42,387 bases of DNA, from assembly GCF_002114215.1 (NCBI RefSeq), contig NZ_NCTE01001505.1, forward strand, positions 1-42,387, written 5' to 3'. A program made the translations under genes and the position numbers. Below, in pieces: positions 24,497-33,304 of this stretch. The notes beneath the pieces are model-generated. The model had not been told where the DNA came from, searched no databases, and saw nothing but the letters and a program-made list of their open reading frames with translations. Positions within the stretch are counted from its first letter, which is position 1. Each line of letters starts with the position of its first letter. The DNA comes from Streptomyces sp. 13-12-16 (GTDB lineage: Bacteria > Actinomycetota > Actinomycetes > Streptomycetales > Streptomycetaceae).

Positions 24497-24994
24497 TCAG
24501 GAGGCGTCCTGTCGCAGGGCATCCCGCAGTCGCAGTAGTTCGCGGCGGTGGTGCCGCGCCCGTACCAGGGTGAGCATCGCGGCGGCGGTGAAGACGACCC
24601 CGCCCGTGGCGGTGGCCACCAGGTCGGCGGTGCTGCCTCGGACGGCGGCCAGCGCCACCCCGGCCAGGGCGGTCACCACGGTCGCCGCCAGCGCGATCCG
24701 GGCGGACAGCACCCGGTCCCGGGCGAACAGCGGCCGACGTCTGCTCAGCACCCAGCCGGCGAAGACGGCCCAGGCCAGCCCGATGGCGATCAGTCCGGCG
24801 AAGACGGCCTGAGTATGCGGCGGCGGCGCATGTGGCTCGGTGGCCCACAGCACCGCGATCATGGCCGCGCCGCATCCTCCGGCCAGGCCCACTGCCACGT
24901 GGCGCAGCCGGGACCGCAGTGACACCTCCGTGGCCAGCACGCGCTCCAGTTGCTCGGGCACCGCCCGCTGCGCTGCGCGGTTCTGCTCGCTCAT
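24497..24994 (-). CDS. Membrane protein, putative anti-sigma partner
   Basis: 165 residues. The N-terminal 30 residues are soluble (RAVPEQLERVLATEVSLRSR), followed by four predicted membrane helices (VAVGLAGGCGAAMIAVLW, AVFAGLIAIGLAWAVFAGWV, IALAATVVTALAGVALAAV, LVATATGGVVFTAAAMLTLV) and a charged tail HHRRELLRLRDAL. Its ATG overlaps the stop of the ECF sigma gene by four bases (ATGA), the standard arrangement for an anti-sigma factor. It lacks the zinc-binding HxxxCxxC of ZAS proteins, so if it restrains the sigma factor it is of another kind. The role is inferred from position. Confidence 0.8.
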   Translation of the reverse strand: MSEQNRAAQRAVPEQLERVLATEVSLRSRLRHVAVGLAGGCGAAMIAVLWATEPHAPPPHTQAVFAGLIAIGLAWAVFAGWVLSRRRPLFARDRVLSARIALAATVVTALAGVALAAVRGSTADLVATATGGVVFTAAAMLTLVRARHHRRELLRLRDALRQDAS

Positions 24995-25524
24995 GCCTCG
25001 TATCCCTTCTCGGCAAGGTGGTTGCGCAGCATGCGCCGGGCGCGGTGCAGCCTGCTCTTGACCGTGCCGGCCGGTACGCCGAGCACCTCCGCGCAGGAAG
25101 CCAGCGGCAGATCCTGAAGGTGGAAGAGGATCAGCACCTCGCGCTCCAAGGGCGGCAGCACGGCAAGACCTGCCTCGATCTGCATCGTGGTGAGCACGCC
25201 GTTGAGCTCATCGTCGGCGACGACAGCCGTGGCTTCCTCCACGGCCGTCTCCGGCGCCTTGTACGTCTGCCGCAGATGGTCAGTGACCGTGCGCCGGGCG
25301 ATGGTGAACAGCCAGGGGGCGAACCGCTCCGGCTGCCGCAGCCGCGGCAGGCCGCGCACCACGGCGACCCACGCCTCCTGAGCAAGATCGTCCGTGAGGT
25401 GCGAAGAGCCGACCATGCCCCGGACGTAACGCCACAGCGGGGGGTGCCACACGGCCACCAGCTCGCGGAACGCCTCCCGCTCCCCAAGCTGGCAGCGCAC
25501 CACCAGCAACTCATCGTTGCCCAC
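24991..25524 (-). CDS. ECF RNA polymerase sigma factor
   Basis: Region 2 is seen in FRELVAVWHPPLWRYVRGMV and DDLAQEAWVAVVRGLPRLR, with FAPWLFTIARRTVTDHLRQ as 2.3-2.4; region 4 is LPPLEREVLILFHLQDLP followed by the helix-turn-helix EVLGVPAGTVKSRLHRARRM. No extra domain. GTG 25524 is chosen as start because AGGGAGG lies directly upstream; the frame extends to a GTG at 25554 without such a site. About 177 residues, normal for the family. It is followed by an overlapping four-helix membrane protein and a small membrane peptide, probably controlling its activity. Confidence 0.9.
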   Translation of the reverse strand: MGNDELLVVRCQLGEREAFRELVAVWHPPLWRYVRGMVGSSHLTDDLAQEAWVAVVRGLPRLRQPERFAPWLFTIARRTVTDHLRQTYKAPETAVEEATAVVADDELNGVLTTMQIEAGLAVLPPLEREVLILFHLQDLPLASCAEVLGVPAGTVKSRLHRARRMLRNHLAEKGYEA

Positions 25525-25639
25525 CACACCTCCCTGCCCTGCGCCGTCCGCCACACAGACAGTCGGCGTTCCGGGCGGAAAGGTTCACAGAATCCTGCGC
25601 ATCCGGTCGAAAGAGGAATCTCACCTCTTGATCACGACT

Positions 25640-26140
25640 TCAGACAGGCCCCAGAGATCGTCTTCAAAGGTCGGATCCGGAGCAGGATTGAGGTGATGGT
25701 GACGGTGGCCCGGCAGGACTCGCGGGTCTTGTCGTCGCGGGTGGCCAGGCCACGCCAGTGCTTGAGGCGGTTGAAGCAGGGCTCGACGACGTTGCGGCGG
25801 CGGTGGACGGACCGGTCGGAGCCGGGTGGCCGGCCGCCGCGTGTGCCGCGGTTCAGCCGGCCGAGTCCGTCGCAGGCGAGGCGGACTTTCGTGCTCAGTC
25901 CACCGCGGGATCGGCCGAGGGCGTGATCACCCGCTTCGTCCCGGTCGACCGCTCCTTTTTACCGTCGGCGACGTGCTGATGGGCTCGCACGACGGTGGAG
26001 TCGACCGACACCAGCCACTGGATGTCCCCGGCCGCGTCCTTCTCGGCCTGGGCGGCCCGCAGCATGCGCGAGAAGGTGCCGTCCAGGGCCCGCTTGCGGA
26101 AACGCGTGCACAAGATCTGTCAGGAGCCGTACCGTTCCGG
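25640..26140 (-). pseudogene. IS5-family transposase relic
   Basis: Minus-strand pieces: FRKRALDGTFSRMLRAAQAE, DIQWLVSVDSTVVRAHQH (first catalytic Asp) and ITPSADPAVD, as in orfA of the intact element at 34497; then, in a second frame, SRGGLSTKVRLACDGLGR, a deletion, RGTRGGRPPGSDRSV, and RNVVEPCFNRLKHWRGLATR (Glu region). The N-terminus, the second Asp region and the left end are missing. CTTTGAAGACGAT near 25660 is a worn copy of the terminal repeat of the 34497 element. Confidence 0.75.
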
Positions 26141-26285
26141 CGCATCGCGCCAGGACGAGATCAGGTCCGCAGCTCCCACACGATCCCGTTCAGCGGCGCG
26201 AGCATCCAGACCGGCACAGAGTCCTACCGCCTCGCCCGCACCAAAGCCCTGGCCGAGCAGGCCGCCGGTCGAGAGGGACTGCCGG

Positions 26286-26318
26286 GTGCTGGCGCGGTCC
26301 TTTCGACCGCGCCAGCAC
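26286..26318 (-). terminator. Strong hairpin after the DinB-family gene
   Basis: A perfect 14-bp stem (26286-26299 with 26305-26318) and five-base loop lies three bases beyond the stop of the minus-strand DinB gene. No T tract, as usual in Streptomyces. Confidence 0.7.
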
Positions 26319-26321
26319 GTC

Positions 26322-26849
26322 TCACGCGCCGGTGACTCCGTCGACCTGCTCGCGGATGAGATCAGCGTGACCGTTGTGACGTGCGTATTCCTCGATCATG
26401 TGCACCAATATCCAGCGCAGGGAGACTCCCTGGTCGCCGACGTGACCCGCTTCCTGCTCGGACAGCTGGCCGGAGTCATCCAGCGATGCTTCAGCGATCA
26501 GCTCACGACCTCGGGCGACCTCCCCTTGCCAGGCAGCCATCGCCTCGTCGAGTCCTCGTTCCAGCTGAAGGGCGAAGCCGTCGAGGTTGCCCTCCCCGAA
26601 GACCGGCGACACGGTCAGACCTGCGAACACGCGCTGGAACCAGTTGCGCTCCACCTCGGCCATGTGCTGAACGAGACCGAGCAGCGTCATCGACGACGGT
26701 GACGCCGCAGGAAACCGTAATTGATCATCTTTCAGGCCCGAACACTTCAGGACGAGAGTCGCACGGTGAAAGTCCAGCCATGCTTCCAGCATGGTGCGCT
26801 CGTCGGCATGCGCGGGCGGGACCGGTCGTCCATCCGGTGTTGTATTCAT
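26322..26849 (-). CDS. DinB / DUF664 family protein
   Basis: 175 residues from ATG 26849 ([20 protein letters not shown]), chosen over an upstream extension to 26927. It has the four-helix DinB/DUF664 pattern: [48 protein letters not shown], and a C-terminal [20 protein letters not shown]. The three metal-binding His residues correspond to H in LVQHM, H in LVHMI and H in RHNGH. These enzymes often are mycothiol- or bacillithiol-dependent transferases; the substrate is unknown. An ISL3-type element inserted about 100 bases upstream of its start may have separated it from its promoter. Confidence 0.85.
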   Translation of the reverse strand: MNTTPDGRPVPPAHADERTMLEAWLDFHRATLVLKCSGLKDDQLRFPAASPSSMTLLGLVQHMAEVERNWFQRVFAGLTVSPVFGEGNLDGFALQLERGLDEAMAAWQGEVARGRELIAEASLDDSGQLSEQEAGHVGDQGVSLRWILVHMIEEYARHNGHADLIREQVDGVTGA

Positions 26850-27127
26850 GAGTACACCCTGGCAACGGCGGCCATGGACCACGACCGTCTTCGCTGGGGA
26901 CGAACACGTGTCTCGCCCGTCTTCCACGGCGGGTCGGTGACATCAAAACTCGGCTCCGTCACAGATCTTGGGGAGCGGTCGCGGAGCGTGACCGGGGTGT
27001 TCGATTGCGAAGACTCGGGTCGAGGTGAGACGGCGTACGCCTCTCCATCTGGCAGACGAGCATGACGCTCCGTCAGGTATGTCTTGGTTCTGGCTGGAGC
27101 TGGTAGTGGCCGGGGACGGTGCTGGTT

Positions 27128-28818
27128 ATGCAGGCCGACACAATGTTCTGGGACTCGCTGGTGTTCGACGGGATCGACGGCGTGGACGTCGATGCAGTGA
27201 CCGTCGCCTTCGGCAGGGTCGACATCGTGGCGCGAGGCCGGGCGACCGGCGGGGTGTGTCCTGACTGCGGCCGTTCATCGAACCGGGTGCACGGCTCCTA
27301 CCAGGGCAGACTGAAGGACCTGCCGCTCGCTGGGCAGAGCGTTGTGATCTGTCTGACCGTCCGGCGTTTCATCTGCGACGCGGCAGACTGTCCACGTCGC
27401 ACATTCGCCGAACCGTTCGCGCGGCTGACCACCCCGCACGCACGCCTCACTTCGCGACTCGGCCATGCCCTGGAACGCGTTGGGCTTGCCCTCGCTGGAC
27501 GGGCCGGTGCCAGGCTGACCGCCCGACTCGGTTTTCGCGCAGGAAGGATGACCTTGCTGCGCAAGGTCATGGCGCTGCCCGACCCGCAGCCCGGCACACC
27601 CCGCGTGCTGGGCGTGGACGACTTCGCGATCCGCCGTGGACGGACCTACTCCACCGCCTTGACCTGCGGCGAAACCCATCGAGTGGTCGACGTGCTCCCG
27701 ACCCGCGACTCCGCTCCGCTGGCCGTGTGGCTGGCCAATCACCCAGGCGTGGAGATCATTTGTCGAGACCGAGCGGGCGCCTGCGCGGAGGGCGCTCGAA
27801 TCGGCGCCCCCACCGCAGGCCGGGTGGCCGACCGATTTCATCTGTGGCAGGGCACCGGCCGGGCCGTGGAGACCTGCGTCGCGGCCCACCGTGAATGCCT
27901 GAATGCTTCAACACCACTGACAAAAATGGCCGTTGAGGCACCCAGCGACACCAAGGTACCCGCCGGCCCGGACCTGACGGCCGTCGGGCTCAGCGCAAGA
28001 AGGCCGCGCACGCCTTGGTCCACAACCTGCTCGCCCAGGGCCATTCCCGCCGGGGAATCGCCCGGCACCTGGGCTGGAGCCTCAACACCGTCCTGCGCTA
28101 CGCACGTGCCGTCGACTGGCAGGACACCCTCCGCGAGAACCGGCCCCGGCCCACCAGGCTGGATCCTTGCAAGCCTTACTCGGAACGGCGGTTCGCCGCG
28201 GGATGTACGAGCGTCACCCGTCTGCACCACGAACTCCTCGCTGAGAACGCCCCAGTCACCTACCAGATGGTCCGCGCCCACATCACCACCCTGCGCGCCG
28301 CACCGGCAACAGCACCTCCTCCACCGCCGACGGTCCGGCAGGCCACCGGCTGGCTCACCCGCCACCCCGCGACCCTGAGCGAGGACGACCGCACCTATCT
28401 GAAGAACGTCCTGGCTCGTTGCCCGGAACTGGACGCCGCCGCCCGCCATGTCCGGGATTTCGGCGAGATCCTCACCGGCCGTCTCGGAACCAGGCTCCCC
28501 ACCTGGATCGAGGCCGTCGAGGCCAGCCAACTGCCCGGCCTCACCGGCTTCGCACTTCACATGCTGGGAGACCTCGACGCCGTGACAGCCGGACTCACCC
28601 TGGAGTGGAGTTCCGGCAGTGTCGAAGGTGCTGTGAACCGCATCAAGAAGATCAAAAGGCGGCTCTACGGTCGAGCCGGATTCGAACTGCTCCGAAAGCC
28701 GATCCTGCTGCAATGGCTTCTACGGCCACCAGGCAGCATGAAACTGGCGTCTCGTCACGCCATACGCATGGCCCGGAACACACCAGCCCTGCAGGGCCGG
28801 CGAGCGATACCGAAGTGA
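27128..28818 (+). pseudogene. ISL3-family transposase, frameshifted
   Basis: The N-terminal zinc-finger region (GGVCPDCGRSSNRVHGSYQG, RRFICDAADCPRRTFAEPFA) is followed by RVLGVDDFAIRRGRTYST with the first catalytic Asp, EIICRDRAGACAEGARIGAP with the second, and VADRFHLWQG. Near 27985 the sense moves one frame and resumes as KKAAHALVHNLLAQGHSRRG, continuing to LEWSSGSVEGAVNRIKKIKR RLYGRAGFELL with the catalytic Glu and stopping at 28818. Some residues seem deleted at the break. Otherwise the protein is nearly full length, so loss of activity may be recent. Confidence 0.85.
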
Positions 28819-28834
28819 ACGACGGAGGCAAGTC

Positions 28835-29473
28835 ATGAAGACAGAAGCAGGCATGGATTCGCTCCGCTGGGCGGTGGCCTGGATGTGTGTCACCTTTACC
28901 CGCGGCCTGAGCCCCAAGGAGGTCTTCACCCGCTACGGGGCCGACCCGGACCAGGCGCGACTGCTCGACTGGGACGCGGCCTTGGACCTGGTCTCGGGCG
29001 ACTCCGACGATGGGATGGTCTCGCTGCTGCGGTCCGGGAGGATCGGTGACTGGGTCTTCTGTGTCGAGGAGGAGGGTGGCATCGGCTTCGGGGAGGAATC
29101 GCTCGCGGAGTTGTCCCGGGGCACTGAGACGTACAGCCTGTCGACGACCGATGGAATGGACGTCTTCCAGTACTGGCGTGACGGCGAGTGCGTCGAGTAC
29201 TTCGAGCCTGGCGTGGAGCACACCCGGTCCGAACCACTCGGCCGCTGGTGGGACCGGGTGGAGGCGGCACTCGCCGTGCACGAGGGTGAGGGTGCCGGGA
29301 TGGCGCCGGTAGTGGCCCTCGTACTCGACCACCTCGGCATCACTCTGGACGATGATGTCCTCGCCGGGCCCTGGCTCAGCCTGGCGCTCGCCGAGAACGC
29401 GCCGTCGACGCCACCGGGCGACACCTACGCGGGCGAGGGACCGGTCCCGCCAGGGGCTGTCGAGATCTTGTAA
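28835..29473 (+). CDS. DUF6461-like passenger protein inside the ISL3 element
   Basis: 212 residues; GGAGG six bases before ATG 28835, only 17 bases after the transposase stop. WAVAWMCVTFTRGLSPKEVF TRYGADPD at the start, GDWVFCVEEEGGIGF, ELSRGTETYSLS, DVFQYWRDGECVEYFEP and a C-terminal helical ALVLDHLGITLDD...GPWLSLAL match the DUF6461 pattern as I remember it, an actinobacterial family of unknown function. The right inverted repeat of the element lies 34 bases beyond its stop, so the gene is carried by the element. The coding frame is intact while the transposase is not, suggesting selection on the passenger or a recent lesion in the transposase. Confidence 0.8.
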   Translation: MKTEAGMDSLRWAVAWMCVTFTRGLSPKEVFTRYGADPDQARLLDWDAALDLVSGDSDDGMVSLLRSGRIGDWVFCVEEEGGIGFGEESLAELSRGTETYSLSTTDGMDVFQYWRDGECVEYFEPGVEHTRSEPLGRWWDRVEAALAVHEGEGAGMAPVVALVLDHLGITLDDDVLAGPWLSLALAENAPSTPPGDTYAGEGPVPPGAVEIL

Positions 29474-29572
29474 GGCCCTACGGCAGTCACCCTCCGCGTT
29501 CGCCCACCAAGATCTGTGACAGAGCCCGCTTCTCACCGACATCTCTCAGCCGTCTGATCGCCAAGTGCGTAC

Positions 29573-29785
29573 CTGGTGGGCACCCGCCACCGCGCCAAGG
29601 GCACGACCTCCGAGGCGTCCTCCCGCCCGGACGCCGACACCTATGCGGCCCACGGCGGCTCCTTCTCCATCAGGGGGGAAGGCGCGGGTGTCATCGGTGC
29701 GGTGACGGCCTCGGACCTGCAACTCCAGTACCACCAGCGGATGGTGGAGGCCCCGGAGCACTTCCTGACCCGCCCGTGGGCACTG
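29573..29785 (+). pseudogene. UPF0303 / heme-degrading-domain protein C-terminal fragment
   Basis: The plus strand reads LVGTRHRAKGTTSEASSR, DTYAAHGGSFSIRGEGAGVI and GAVTASDLQLQYHQRMVEA, the C-terminal half of UPF0303 (HbpS-like) proteins, in which the usual text is A-H-G-G-S-F-P-(I/V)...G-V-(I/V)-G-x-V-T-V-S-G. No start is present; the sequence begins right of the ISL3 end at 29526, so the insertion probably destroyed the gene. Confidence 0.6.
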
Positions 29786-30009
29786 TCGGGCCGCCTCTTG
29801 GACCCTCACGGATCAACAGCCGTGCCGGGGCCAGCGCTCCGTGCCACCGAGCCGCCCCGGTAACGCGGAGCGGTCCTCGGCAGGCCACTCGGCTCTCGTC
29901 GGTACAGCGGGACGGGCTCCTCTGCCCGACCGTTGCCCCGCCTGCGGCGCTGCTCCGGCCGGGTGACTCCCGGAATGCGGTCCGATGCCCAGGCGGTGAC
30001 GCTGACGTC

Positions 30010-32694
30010 ATGGCATCTCCTCTGACAAGGCGACTCGCGGCCGCGTTACTCGTCTGGCTCACCGCCGTGCCCGGAACGGCCGCAGCCGCCCCGGCCGGCG
30101 GGGACACCGGGGCTGCGGACGGGTCACTCACGACCGTCGGCGACGCACTGCCGGCCCTCGAAAAGGCAGCCCGTCCGTTGCGCACCACCGAGCCCTCGGG
30201 GGGTTTCGAGGACCTGCGCCCCTTCGGGAAGGCGGTCGGTGACGCCGTGGTGGTCGGTATCGGCGAGGCCGCCCACGGCTCCCACGACTTCGTCACCTTC
30301 AGAGACCGGGCGTTCCGGTACCTGGTCGAGGAGAAGGGCTTCCGCTCCTTCGTCCTGGAGGCCAACTGGGGCGCCGGTGCGCGCCTCGACCACTACCTGC
30401 TCACCGGGCGCGGTGATCCCGTCCGGATCATGTCCGAGGAGTTCCAGAACGCTCACCTGCTGCTGCACAGCCAGGAGTACCTGGACATGATCCGCTGGAT
30501 GCGCGCGTACAACGTCGCCCACCCCGACGACCCGGTCAGGTTCGCCGGCGACGACAGCAGTTACGCCGGCCCGGAGCTCTACGACCGGGTCGTCGACCAC
30601 GTCCGGCGCGCCCACCCCGACCTGCTGCCCGAGGTCACCGGCCTGTACGAGGGGCTGCGCCCCACCCTGCCCGTCGACGCGTGGATGCGCGCCGCCGTGA
30701 CCGCTCCCCTGGACGAGCGCCGTGCGAAGGCCGAACGCACCGGACGCGTCCTGGAACTGCTCGGCGCCCGTAAGCCCGCCGGGACAGACGAGGACCATGC
30801 CTGGGCGGTCCAGCACGCCACCGTGATCGACCAGGTGGCACGCCTGTACGCCTTCGATCTCGCGGATCCCCGAATCGCGCCGGAGGCCATGGCCTACCGT
30901 GACACCGTCATGGCGGAGAACACCCTGTGGTGGCACCGCCACACCGGCCACCGACTCGTGCTCGGCGGGCACAACAGCCACCTGTACACCAGGAGTTCCA
31001 CCCCCACCCTGCCCGTCCCCCAGGGAGCGGTGCTCCGGCGGCGGCTGGGCGACGGGTACCTGACGGTGGGACTCTCCTTCGACCGGGGCGCCGTGCACGC
31101 CACCGCACAGGGCCTGCAGAACCCGGCCGACCGGGACGTCAGGCGGTTCGACGTGGAGCCCTCCGTGCCCGGCTCGGCCGAGCACGTCCTGGACCAGGTG
31201 AGCCACCGTGACTGGTACGCCGACCTGCGCACGGCACCGCCCGCCGCCCGCGCCCTGCTGGACGTCACCCGGCCCAAACGGGAGATCGGCACGGACTTCC
31301 CTCCCTCCGTCGACCAGGTCAACCTGCTGAGGTCGGCGGACCTGGTGGTGCACCTGCACGAGATCCGGCCGAGCCGGAGACTCGCCCGTGAAGCGGCCGG
31401 ACAGCGGCCCCCCACATCGGCGACGTCCACCGACCTGCTGCCCGCCCTGGAGAAGGCAGCCCATCCGCTGCGCACCGTACAGCCCACCGGCCCCTTCGAC
31501 GACCTGCACCCCCTGGGCGAGGCGGTGAGCGACGCCCGACTGGTCGGCGTCGGGCAGGCCGTCCACGGCTCCCACGACTTCCTCGCCCTCCAGCACCGGG
31601 TGTTCCGGTACCTGGTCGAGGAGAAGGGCTTCCGGGCCCTCATCCTCGAAGCCCCCTTCAGCGCGGGCCTCCGTCTGGACGACTACCTGCTCACCGGCCG
31701 CGGCGACCCCGCCCGGATCATGTCCGAGGAGTTCCAGAACGCCTACCTCTTCATGCGAACCCGCGAGGTTCTCGGCCTGATCCACTGGATGCGCGCGTAC
31801 AACATCGCCCACCCTCACGACCCGGTCAGGTTCGCCGGCAACGACAGCAGTTACGCGGGCCCGGAGCTGTACGACCGGGTCGTCGACCACGTCCGGCGCG
31901 CCCACCCCGACCTGCTGCCCGCCGTCACCGAGCTGTACGAGGGGCTGCGCCCCACCCTGCCCGCCGGCGAGCACATGACGGCCTCCTTCGAGGCACCCCT
32001 GGCCGTGCGGCGGGAGAAGGCCGAACGCACCGGCCGCGTCCTGGAACTGCTGCGCGCCCGGAGCTTCGCCGGGCGCACCGTGGCTGGGGACGACCACGTC
32101 CGGGCGGTGCGGAACGCGGAGATCATCCACCAGGTCGCACGCCAGGACGCCTTCGACTACGACGACCCGGCCGACGAACGCGAGGGCTTGGCCTACCGCG
32201 ACACCGTGATGGCGGACAACACCCTCTGGTGGCTCCGGCAGACCGGCGCCCGGGCGGTGCTGGCCGCCCACAACGGCCACGTATACCTACAGGGCTACGA
32301 CCCGGACTACCCGGTCATCCAGGGCGGCCTGCTCCGCCGCGCGCTCGGGGACGCCTACCGGGCCGTGGGCCTGGCCTTCGACCACGGCTCCTTCCACGCC
32401 ACCGACGCCGGCGTCTCCAACCCCCGTGACGAGGACGTGAAGGTGTTCCGCTCGGGGCCCTCCGTGGCCGATTCGGTCGAGCACACCCTGGACCGGGTGA
32501 GCCACCGGGACTGGTACCTCGACCTGCGCACCGCGCCGTCCGTGGTCCGCGCCTGGCTGGACGTCACCCGGCCCAAACGGGAGATCGGCACGCACTGGCC
32601 CCGGGACCCGGACCCGGTCAACCTGCTGAGGTCCGCGGACGTGGTGGTGCACCTGCATGAGATCCGGCCGTTCCGTCCGCTCCCGCAGAGCTGA
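30010..32694 (+). CDS. Secreted tandem erythromycin-esterase-like protein
   Basis: 894 residues from ATG 30010 (an upstream extension is unsupported). A Sec signal peptide (LAAALLVWLTAVPGTAAAAP) is followed by two complete erythromycin-esterase domains, about residues 45-460 and 475-894; known enzymes have one. Domain 1 has the expected VGIGEAAHGSHDF (Glu86, His89) and GGHNSHLY; in EreB-type enzymes these Glu and His positions are needed for macrolactone hydrolysis. In domain 2 the motif is VGVGQAVHGSHDF: the Glu is Gln516, while His519 and AAHNGHVY remain. Long stretches are nearly identical in DNA (for example 30545-30640 and 31835-31930), so the domains come from a tandem duplication. Macrolide hydrolysis is possible but the substrate is unproven; many relatives act on unknown esters. 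Confidence 0.9.
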   Translation: MASPLTRRLAAALLVWLTAVPGTAAAAPAGGDTGAADGSLTTVGDALPALEKAARPLRTTEPSGGFEDLRPFGKAVGDAVVVGIGEAAHGSHDFVTFRDRAFRYLVEEKGFRSFVLEANWGAGARLDHYLLTGRGDPVRIMSEEFQNAHLLLHSQEYLDMIRWMRAYNVAHPDDPVRFAGDDSSYAGPELYDRVVDHVRRAHPDLLPEVTGLYEGLRPTLPVDAWMRAAVTAPLDERRAKAERTGRVLELLGARKPAGTDEDHAWAVQHATVIDQVARLYAFDLADPRIAPEAMAYRDTVMAENTLWWHRHTGHRLVLGGHNSHLYTRSSTPTLPVPQGAVLRRRLGDGYLTVGLSFDRGAVHATAQGLQNPADRDVRRFDVEPSVPGSAEHVLDQVSHRDWYADLRTAPPAARALLDVTRPKREIGTDFPPSVDQVNLLRSADLVVHLHEIRPSRRLAREAAGQRPPTSATSTDLLPALEKAAHPLRTVQPTGPFDDLHPLGEAVSDARLVGVGQAVHGSHDFLALQHRVFRYLVEEKGFRALILEAPFSAGLRLDDYLLTGRGDPARIMSEEFQNAYLFMRTREVLGLIHWMRAYNIAHPHDPVRFAGNDSSYAGPELYDRVVDHVRRAHPDLLPAVTELYEGLRPTLPAGEHMTASFEAPLAVRREKAERTGRVLELLRARSFAGRTVAGDDHVRAVRNAEIIHQVARQDAFDYDDPADEREGLAYRDTVMADNTLWWLRQTGARAVLAAHNGHVYLQGYDPDYPVIQGGLLRRALGDAYRAVGLAFDHGSFHATDAGVSNPRDEDVKVFRSGPSVADSVEHTLDRVSHRDWYLDLRTAPSVVRAWLDVTRPKREIGTHWPRDPDPVNLLRSADVVVHLHEIRPFRPLPQS

Positions 32695-32838
32695 GCTCCG
32701 CAGGCCGGGCGGACGGGACCGGACCGGCGGCTCCGCGCGCCCTGGACGCGGCCGCTGGACGCGTTCTCCGGCGCGGCACCGTACCGGTCGTCCAGTCGTT
32801 CCCGTGCCGGACGATCCCGGGCTGTCCGGACGAGAAGT

Positions 32839-32873
32839 GCCGCAGGCCGCAGGCCGCAGGCCGCAGGCCGCAG
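32839..32873. repeat. Heptamer tandem repeat, GCCGCAG x5
   Basis: Five exact copies of GCCGCAG lie in the intergenic region between two convergent genes. Same unit length and copy number as the array at 2566-2600. Confidence 0.9.
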
Positions 32874-32914
32874 GGTGGCGAGTACTCCTCATCACCGCGC
32901 GTGTCGCGACCGGC

Positions 32915-32943
32915 CGGCCGGCCCGGACGGACCGGGCCGGCCG
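32915..32943. terminator. Bidirectional terminator hairpin
   Basis: A perfect 12-bp stem (32915-32926 with 32932-32943) and five-base loop ACGGA lies between the convergent esterase and small secreted protein genes, eight bases from the stop of the latter. It can serve both. Confidence 0.75.
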
Positions 32944-32950
32944 TCAGTGG

Positions 32951-33304
32951 TTACCTGACGTGGAAACCGTAGACATGGTAGGTGTCGGCGCCGGTGAAGG
33001 GGGCTAACGTGTGGGGCGGGAGCACTTCGACGTCCCATCCCAAGTTCGTCCTCCAGAAGACGACCACGTCGTGGGCGCCCGAGTAGAAGGAAGTGACACC
33101 GTCCTGTCCGAGCGGGACGTCGCCGGGACCGGTCCAGCACCGGGCGTGCTCCGTGCCGTTCTCCAGGTACGTCACCCTCACGGAATCCGTGCCGGTGCCG
33201 CAGTCGATCTCCTCGGTGGCGAAAGCGGGGGCTGCCGGGAGCGCGACGCTCACCGCGACGGCCGCTATTGCACCCAGCGCCAGTTTCTTGGATCGGCTCT
33301 TCAT
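32951..33304 (-). CDS. Small secreted beta/gamma-crystallin-like protein
   Basis: 117 residues from ATG 33304, with GGAAGGA upstream. A signal peptide (KKLALGAIAAVAVSVALPAA PAFA) leaves a mature domain of about 88 residues with two cysteines (EEIDCGTGTDSVRVTYLENG, HARCWTGPGD), followed by DGVTSFYSGAHDVVVFW and a C-terminal TYHVYGFHVR strand. This two-cysteine pattern is common in small exported Streptomyces proteins with a crystallin-like or lectin-like fold. Function unknown. A frameshifted relative with the same style lies at 21769. Confidence 0.8.
   Translation of the reverse strand: MKSRSKKLALGAIAAVAVSVALPAAPAFATEEIDCGTGTDSVRVTYLENGTEHARCWTGPGDVPLGQDGVTSFYSGAHDVVVFWRTNLGWDVEVLPPHTLAPFTGADTYHVYGFHVR

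Larger units (their letters stand above)
26952..29526 (+). mobile_element. ISL3-family element 1 with passenger gene
   Basis: The ends are inverted repeats: GGCTCCGTCACAGATCTTGG at 26952-26971 and its complement at 29507-29526, identical but for one base. Between them are an ISL3 transposase gene (frameshifted) and, downstream, a DUF6461-like gene in the same orientation. Length 2575 bp is about 1 kb more than a simple ISL3 element. The flanking eight bases (26944-26951 and 29527-29534) agree at only four positions, so a target duplication is not evident. Confidence 0.75.

Noticed and set aside
26170-26280. Plus-strand scrap with IQTGTESYRLARTKALAEQ
   Set aside because: It looks protein-like, but I could not place it in a family and it has no gene context.
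30124-32280. Minus-strand open frame of 718 codons
   Set aside because: Shadow of the tandem esterase gene, whose plus strand has signal peptide and catalytic motifs; internal repetition of the shadow mirrors the duplication.
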